Positions 59,790-64,000 of a DNA stretch of 64,000 nt are shown piece after piece; within the stretch, counting starts at the first letter, position 1; each line of letters begins with the position of its first letter. Under the pieces are notes generated by a model, which made no database searches, was not told the origin of the DNA, and saw only the letters and a list, made by a program, of their open reading frames with translations. Both the position numbers and the translations under genes were made by a program. Source of the DNA: Oscillospiraceae bacterium (GTDB taxonomy: Bacteria; Bacillota; Clostridia; Oscillospirales; Oscillospiraceae); contig JAEDDG010000001.1 of assembly GCA_016293865.1 (NCBI GenBank), positions 1 to 64,000 of the forward strand, read 5' to 3'.

Positions 59790-60199
59790 TGATTGATTTC
59801 AGCTTGCCGCCGGCAGCATCACCACCATCATTCATCACGGAACGAAAATTCATTTTATCCTGCGAGTCGACCGTGGCCCTGCCCCGTTTCTATTCTTTTC
59901 TGGACACCGGTAAAATTCCTTCCACATCCCAGCTCAATGAATTTCAGTACATGGATTTTCTGGATGCGCTGCTGCAGAAGGGCGACGCTCTGCGCATCGC
60001 ATTCGGCAGCGGCATGACGCCCTCAGGCAAAAATGCGCAGAGAGCCGGCGCCGCGGTTCAGGGGACGGAGTGCATCCGCAAAAACTGTCTTCGCCGCCGG
60101 AAAGCAGAAAACGCTGATTGTTTTCCCGTCCATCTTCAAAGGCGCGCTTCACCGTACAGCGGCACAGCCGCCGGAGCAGTTCCGGCACCCATTTCATAA
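59789..60199 (+). pseudogene. Decayed DegV family (fatty-acid-binding) gene
   Basis: The open frame holds two DegV fragments joined together. The first is FILSCESTV from the N-terminus, starting at 59849. The second runs from LPRFYSFLDTGKIPSTSQL through FQYMDFLDALLQKGD to IAFGSGMTPSGKN, ending near 60061. About 30 residues that normally lie between them are missing, as is the whole C-terminal domain; DegV proteins have about 280 residues. The tail after residue 91 is unrelated, Arg/Cys-rich sequence. No good ribosome site precedes it. DegV proteins bind fatty acids for the FakA kinase; this copy cannot be functional. Confidence 0.75.
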
Positions 60200-60210
60200 T
60201 GGCACACAAA

Positions 60211-60246
60211 AAAGAACAGACACCCACGCTGACGCGGGTGTCTGTC
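60211..60246 (-). terminator. Terminator of the S-layer-homology remnant
   Basis: On the minus strand a 10-bp stem ACAGACACCC/GGGTGTCTGT (near 60218-60245) is followed by TTCTTTTTTTG. It lies just after the stop of the SLH fragment, as the native terminator would. Confidence 0.7.
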
Positions 60247-60280
60247 CCAGTAGAAAGAGGGTGCCACCGATAAATGGCGT

Positions 60281-60367
60281 TTATTTGTCAAGCTCCGCAA
60301 ACCTGCAGAGCATCTTCGCGATTTCCGCTCGGCCAGCTGTTCCTCCGGGACTGCGTTTCGTTACATC
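60281..60367 (-). pseudogene. C-terminal fragment of an S-layer-homology (SLH) domain protein
   Basis: The minus strand reads DVTKRSPGGTAGRAEIAKML, then CRFAELDK and a stop at 60281. This matches the end of an SLH repeat (GTATRAEVAxMLxRFxE type), which anchors proteins to the cell wall. A stop codon lies just upstream in frame and no start is present, so only about 28 codons of a lost gene remain, with its terminator next to it. Confidence 0.65.
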
Positions 60368-60423
60368 CGGCAATCATCGTGGTCTGCTGACTCACATCAG
60401 GCAAAAGCTTTCAAAAAAACAGG

Positions 60424-60458
60424 GGCGTGGTATCAAAATATGATACCACGCCTCAATT
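60424..60458 (-). terminator. Terminator of the AraC-like gene
   Basis: A 12-bp stem GGCGTGGTATCA/TGATACCACGCC (60424-60435 with 60441-60452). It lies downstream of the leftward AraC-family gene; the minus-strand flank (CCTGTTTTTTTG) is T-rich. Confidence 0.8.
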
Positions 60459-60516
60459 TTATATAAGATTTCACAGATTTTCAACGAACCGAGACGACGC
60501 GTTTCAGGCAGAAATG

Positions 60517-61383
60517 TCACATTATTTCCAGGTATTCCCTACCGTGATACTGACGATATGCCTCAAGGAACCCTCTTGTCGATCTGTACCCCACCATTCT
60601 CGCGTTTTCCTCAGCGGAGAGCTTTTTCCGGATACGCCAGCTCTCTGCAAACTCCATACGGCAATCCGTGAGAAGCTCCCGGAATGGCATATGATAGAGC
60701 TGGTCCACAATCCGCATGGCCTGCCGCTCACTGACGCACAGTACACCCGCCAGCTGCTCCAGGCTGCACGTCGGATCGCCATGTCTGTCGATCAGAAAGG
60801 CTTCGATGACCTCCGGGCGGAAATCCTCCGCCGTGTATCTGCAGCTGCTCTGCTTCTCCGGGACATAAAACGGCAGACTCCGGGCCAGGCTGATCAGAAG
60901 CAGCTGAAAAAGCGCGTAAATCACACCGTAACAGGCGTCTTCCCCTTTTTCCAGTTCCTCTGCGATTTCCCGCATTCTCTGCATGCCATGAAACGTATCA
61001 GCGACTTCCACCGGTTTCTCCACAAGCAGAAACGTCTCCAGCGCATGGTTCAGGGGATAAGGATCTTCATCGTTTCTGACCGCACGGTCCTTCACCTGGA
61101 ACTGAAACGCCGTCATAAAAGACCTTTCGCCGTCTCTCGCCAGACCTCCCTCATGCCAGAGATACGGCGGAACAATCCGGAACGTACCCGCTTTGTCCGC
61201 ATCGTCCGGTGTCCAGCGACACTGGACTTCATAACGGGTATGCTGATGCCAGCAGGGCAGATCCGTCAGCTTGTTGTCCATATGATTCCAATGAAGCATG
61301 ACAGAGAACACATGCCGCTGCGTGGGCAGCTCGATTTTGATGGCATGCTGCTGATATTTCTTCCGTTGGAACTCGGTATCCAT
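60517..61383 (-). CDS. AraC-family transcriptional regulator
   Basis: 288 residues. The N-terminal half has a cupin-like sensing region (HVFSVMLHWNHMDNKL, LPCWHQHTRYEVQC with clustered His, and IVPPYLWHEG). The C-terminal half is an AraC/XylS-type HTH domain (about 195-288): CSLEQLAGVLCVSERQAMRI and ARMVGYRSTRGFLEAYRQY. The clustered His suggest metal or sugar sensing. It has its own consensus-like promoter; the regulated genes are unknown. Confidence 0.82.
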   Translation of the reverse strand: MDTEFQRKKYQQHAIKIELPTQRHVFSVMLHWNHMDNKLTDLPCWHQHTRYEVQCRWTPDDADKAGTFRIVPPYLWHEGGLARDGERSFMTAFQFQVKDRAVRNDEDPYPLNHALETFLLVEKPVEVADTFHGMQRMREIAEELEKGEDACYGVIYALFQLLLISLARSLPFYVPEKQSSCRYTAEDFRPEVIEAFLIDRHGDPTCSLEQLAGVLCVSERQAMRIVDQLYHMPFRELLTDCRMEFAESWRIRKKLSAEENARMVGYRSTRGFLEAYRQYHGREYLEIM

Positions 61384-61446
61384 AATAACCCGCGCCTCTC
61401 ACAGTCAGAAAAATTTCATCATCAAAGCGTCTGATTATTTTCGCAG

Positions 61447-61475
61447 ATTATAACACGGCAGACAGGCACCGTCAA
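61447..61475 (-). promoter_or_regulatory. Promoter of the AraC-like gene
   Basis: On the minus strand TTGACG (61470-61475), a 17-base spacer and a perfect TATAAT (61447-61452). Confidence 0.75.
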
Positions 61476-61812
61476 TCTGATCCAGCCGCGCCTGCAGGTG
61501 CTGCATGCCTTATAACTTCAAAAACCTTGTTCTTTCGGCATTTTTTCGTTTTCCCATTCATTCCCAGCTGATATTCTGCTGTGCACGCGCACTCCCGAAC
61601 AGACATTGCCGGATCCGCAGGAAGCTGTACGGCTGTCCATATCGCACCTCAGTGAAGCGGTTGTGATCCGAAAATGCGGCCAACGGGCGTCCGCTTCTCC
61701 GGGTGCCCTTTATTATACATGTTTTTTACATGTTTTTTCTTGTTTCTCCGTGTATTTTCGTGTACATGATTGCTAACTTATTTCACGCATTCCCGCCTAT
61801 TTTCCCATAAAA

Positions 61813-61853
61813 ATAAAAACGCTCTCAAAATTGCCTTTTTGCAACTTTGAGAG
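61813..61853 (-). terminator. Terminator-like hairpin in the gene-free region
   Basis: Arms CTCTCAAA (61822-61829) and TTTGAGAG (61846-61853) with an inner TTGC/GCAA. On the minus strand a TTTTTATTTTT tail follows. It may end transcription from the tRNA remnant or a lost gene to its right. Confidence 0.65.
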
Positions 61854-61902
61854 TCCTTTCATTTGTCAGATAGCTTTATTCTGAGTATTTTTGCTTCTTA
61901 AC

Positions 61903-61937
61903 CCGAATCGAAGCCCAGCGCAGCGGGTTCGATTCGG
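61903..61937. repeat. Inverted repeat CCGAATCGAA/TTCGATTCGG
   Basis: Perfect 10-base arms (61903-61912 and 61928-61937) enclose a GC-rich 15-base loop. No gene or T-run is associated. The role is unknown. Confidence 0.45.
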
Positions 61938-61974
61938 AAAGGAGGAGCAGCGGCATGAGCGCGCTCTGTCTTTT

Positions 61975-62014
61975 GTAAAAAAGTCGGAGCAAGCGATATA
62001 AAGCTTGCTCCGAC
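61975..62014 (-). terminator. Native tRNA terminator left of the attachment site
   Basis: On the minus strand a 12-bp perfect stem GTCGGAGCAAGC/GCTTGCTCCGAC (62003-62014 with 61983-61994) is followed by TTTTTT. It starts two bases after the CCA end of the tRNA fragment. Confidence 0.85.
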
Positions 62015-62015
62015 G

Positions 62016-62038
62016 TGGCAGAGGATGAGGGATTCGAA
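62016..62038 (-). other. tRNA 3'-end fragment, probable attachment site of a genomic island
   Basis: The minus strand reads the T-loop TTCGAAT, the T-stem 3' side CCCTC, an acceptor 3' strand ATCCTCT, discriminator G and CCA, each of canonical length. The upstream bases (CCGGA) do not pair with CCCTC and no D- or anticodon arm follows, so only the 3' end is present. A short tRNA 3' duplicate next to the tRNA's own terminator is the classic left-over attachment site of an element inserted into a tRNA gene. The intact tRNA should lie to the right, beyond the window. Confidence 0.7.
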
Positions 62039-62224
62039 TTCCGGTATCTCTGTCCATTAGTTGCCAAAACACCGCATTTGGTATCATTAAGTTCGGATAT
62101 TTTTCTATAGTTGTTCATTAATTACCATAAAAATCATATGGTATCATCGGCATAAGGGAAAAAATAAGGGAAAATCCCACAATCCCTCATCCCCTCTTGC
62201 CACCCCAAACAGCAGGTGCTTCAG

Positions 62225-62255
62225 AAATTCGCCGAAATTTTCGGCGAATTTTTCT
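62225..62255 (+). terminator. Terminator-like hairpin within the island
   Basis: Arms AAATTCGCCGAAA (62225-62237) and TTTCGGCGAATTT (62239-62251) followed by TTCTTTG. A partial second copy of GCCGAA/TTCGGC lies at 62278-62296. No upstream gene is visible. Confidence 0.5.
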
Positions 62256-62357
62256 TTGTTCGTGTGTCTGGGAATTAGCCGAATTATTCGGCGAATTTCT
62301 ATGACAAGATTATACCACAGCGCAACCAAACGAGCAAGCTGCCATCCATCATAAAAT

Positions 62358-62593
62358 GTAACGCTTTTATACCCCGTTTTTGAGGTTTGACATGAAATCG
62401 TATTACCATTTCAAAAGTCGGAGAAAAAAGCATTGCGGCACAAGCACTTTTTTAGCTAAATGCGTTACATCCATGTCTCTATGTCACGCTTTTGAAAGAA
62501 AAACCTGTTGCGGTGCAACCACTTTTTTTGAAAACCTCGACTTCAGAATGCAATGACCTTACCCTTTCGAAAATCCGGCATTAAAAGCGTGAC
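62358..62593. repeat. Two related structured modules near the island end
   Basis: Module A runs from GTAACGCTTTT (62358-62368) to GCGTTAC (62462-62468). Module B runs from GTCACGCTTTT (62483-62493) to AAAAGCGTGAC (62583-62593). Each is bounded by inverted arms and contains an A-run, a TTGCGG core and CAAxCAC followed by a T-run, so each can fold a terminator-like hairpin. No ORF with a ribosome site is present. They could be integrase arm-type sites, a small structured RNA or a decayed repeat. Confidence 0.45.
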
Positions 62594-62801
62594 ATTTTCA
62601 TCACTCATTTCATCGCTCACAGATGAGGGGTGAAATGCAATTTAGCGATTCGAAGGATCGCGCAGCCACAGAAATTTATCTGTGTTACCGGGGTTTGGGA
62701 GCCAGCCAACAAGCACGAAACCACCCATTCTCGCCGAGACGGAAATGAGTGGTTTTCGCCTTTTGTACCCACAAAGGCATTGCTTGCCAGTTACTTATTG
62801 C

Positions 62802-63998
62802 TTATCTGTAGAGAGTGTAAGTTGTTCCATTTTTGTAGCAGTACACTTCCATGCTATCCGGAGTGAGCAGAGTGAACATATATTGCGGCTTATCCTCATA
62901 CGAATCATTACTTACGCTATAGATTCCGTCTTCTATTATGAACGATCCGCCGTACCAAGGAAGATTATAAGAACTCCAGAAGCTGTATTCGTCATCATCT
63001 GACAATTCCATTTTGAAATAATAACTTCCGTTACTCGTTCTCCAGTTGCCTAACAAGAAATAACATGCGATATCCGTATCTGACACCAGCAACTCTGCGG
63101 CATCTTCAAAATAGAAAATATCTACAAGTTTTTCTGCCGTGCCTTCGGGATCCGTCCATGCGGAGTAACCCCGCGCATCGATTAATGTAATGTATTTCTT
63201 GCTATCTGCATAAGAAGAAATGCATTCGAACAGTTCTTTGGCCTCAGAAAAGCTTTCTGCATAATACAATGTTTGTCCCTCAAGATACATCCATTCCGAA
63301 AGAGCATCAAGACAGTCTTCTACATCTGCATAGTCGCGAATAGAGGCAAACTTCCTATATGCATCCGTATAAAACTCTTTCTCTACTAAATCGAAAGCCC
63401 ACAAATACTGCGTTTCGTTTTCCATTTCTTCTGCGCCATCATAACCAGCTTTGGATAACTGAGAAAAAATCTTACTTGCAGCTTTGAAATCGCCTTTCTC
63501 CTGTAATAAATACACTCCGTTTCTGTATTGAATTTCAAGCAATTTCTCTGCAGAATCCTTGTAATTCATTTTGCTCAATGCTGTCATAATACTGATTGCA
63601 TTATCAAAATCGTTTGCATCAGCATATTGCACAGCATGACGATAGTTCGATTCCTTTGCCATTTCATCTGCATTGAGATATCCAGACAGTTTTTCAAACG
63701 CAGCATTGGCTTCCCCATATTTTCTTTCGGCCATGAGCTGACCAGCATCGACATATGCTACCAACTTAGCATCATGCAGTTTTGTAATCGGAGCTGCAAA
63801 TAGCAAGCCATTCGCAGTTGTGAAATCTCCGCTTTTAGCGTTGGTTTTCGCTCCAATATAGCAACCCAAATATGTACCCAACAGGGCGACTACAAGAATG
63901 GCAGCTACAACAATCGCAAAAGTTTTAGTAGATACTTTTGCCTTCTTTGGCGGAATTGTTTCCGGGGAACTCCGGTTCACGGCAGTTACCGTATTCAC
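62802..63998 (-). CDS. Membrane protein with TPR-like repeats, probably 5'-partial
   Basis: At least 398 residues. A basic N-terminal stretch precedes one membrane helix (about 28-48, TFAIVVAAILVVALLGTYLG). Repeated helix pairs with the pattern YxDAxxxFxxLxxYxDA follow (FEKLSGYLNADEMAKESNY, SKMNYKDSAEKL, FASIRDYADVEDCL, CISSYADSKKYI), i.e. TPR/Sel1-like units. A C-terminal beta-rich domain of about 100 residues ends it. The frame stays open to the window edge; the first codon here is GTG and could be an internal Val. Related proteins usually start with a zinc ribbon. It is AT-richer than the rest of the window. Confidence 0.75.
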   Translation of the reverse strand: MNTVTAVNRSSPETIPPKKAKVSTKTFAIVVAAILVVALLGTYLGCYIGAKTNAKSGDFTTANGLLFAAPITKLHDAKLVAYVDAGQLMAERKYGEANAAFEKLSGYLNADEMAKESNYRHAVQYADANDFDNAISIMTALSKMNYKDSAEKLLEIQYRNGVYLLQEKGDFKAASKIFSQLSKAGYDGAEEMENETQYLWAFDLVEKEFYTDAYRKFASIRDYADVEDCLDALSEWMYLEGQTLYYAESFSEAKELFECISSYADSKKYITLIDARGYSAWTDPEGTAEKLVDIFYFEDAAELLVSDTDIACYFLLGNWRTSNGSYYFKMELSDDDEYSFWSSYNLPWYGGSFIIEDGIYSVSNDSYEDKPQYMFTLLTPDSMEVYCYKNGTTYTLYR

Positions 63999-64000
63999 GA

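Noticed and set aside
60033..60443. 136-codon plus-strand frame after the degV remnant
   Set aside because: It runs through two terminator hairpins and antisense of the SLH remnant; not a plausible protein.
61866..62118. Two small minus-strand ORFs over the tRNA fragment
   Set aside because: They read through the tRNA 3' end and the terminator, with no ribosome site or family similarity.
62016..62160. Complete tRNA gene
   Set aside because: Only the T-loop 3' side, acceptor 3' strand and CCA are present; the upstream bases do not form T-stem, anticodon or D arms.
62630..63002. Plus-strand ORFs antisense to the TPR-like gene
   Set aside because: Composition and lack of a start site indicate shadows of the minus-strand gene.
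1..64000. Insertion sequences, transposases, rRNA genes or plasmid origins
   Set aside because: No transposase or integrase motifs, no rRNA sequence and no replication-initiator gene were seen in the window.

Overview
The window looks like a chromosomal segment of an anaerobic, GC-rich member of the Clostridia (Firmicutes), probably an Oscillospirales/Ruminococcaceae-type gut bacterium. Supporting this are strong AGGAGG-type ribosome sites, type III glutamine synthetase, a Bce-type two-component/ABC module, QueT-type ECF uptake, [4Fe-4S]-rich redox proteins and many short intergenic T-tailed hairpins. This placement rests on gene content and style only; no rRNA or intact tRNA is present to confirm it.

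Left part (0-20 kb): a small HTH/zinc-ribbon regulator, guaA, and glnN behind a structured leader. Then come a DHDPS/NAL-fold aldolase with a P-loop protein, and a queT gene preceded by a likely preQ1-I riboswitch. A free-standing E2-like acyltransferase follows. A seven-gene leftward operon encodes a complete Opp/Dpp-type ABC importer plus two more DHDPS/NAL-fold proteins; it is divergent from a LytS/YesM-type sensor kinase and AraC-type response regulator that probably control it.

Middle part (20-43 kb): a lipoprotein; a leftward cluster of a HisK-type histidinol phosphatase, a Bce-like response regulator and kinase, and a Bce-like ABC pair; a rightward NatA/NatB-type ABC exporter behind a leader region with a 7-codon ORF. 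An argC-J-B-D-F operon has two good ArgR boxes. Next are a PatB-like C-S lyase with a ThrE-like exporter, dapF, a zinc-ribbon membrane protein, a serine hydrolase and a Gfo/Idh/MocA oxidoreductase.

Sugar region (43-51 kb): a leftward carbohydrate importer (solute-binding protein and two permeases, no ATPase) is divergent from an operon of three NagB-fold paralogues and a creatininase-family amidohydrolase. The paralogues lack the aspartate of the classical NagB catalytic motif. Paralogues 1 and 3 share a 350-bp identical block, a clear sign of recent gene conversion. This is the strongest candidate in the window for an uncharacterised catabolic system.

Metal/redox region (51-58.3 kb): a dicluster ferredoxin, and a leftward operon of a DUF134 regulator, an 860-residue fusion (CoA-disulfide-reductase-like flavoprotein, rhodanese, siroheme reductase half-module, ferredoxin) and a siderophore/heme-type ABC importer. 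Its promoter is overlapped by an 18-bp perfect palindrome, and a DtxR-family regulator lies divergently.

Right end (58.3-64 kb): a Nudix hydrolase, and a TetR regulator with two operators facing a decayed degV gene. A remnant of an S-layer-homology protein and an AraC regulator follow. A tRNA 3'-end fragment with its terminator marks what appears to be the left attachment site of an AT-richer genomic island running off the right edge; the only island gene seen is a TPR-like membrane protein.
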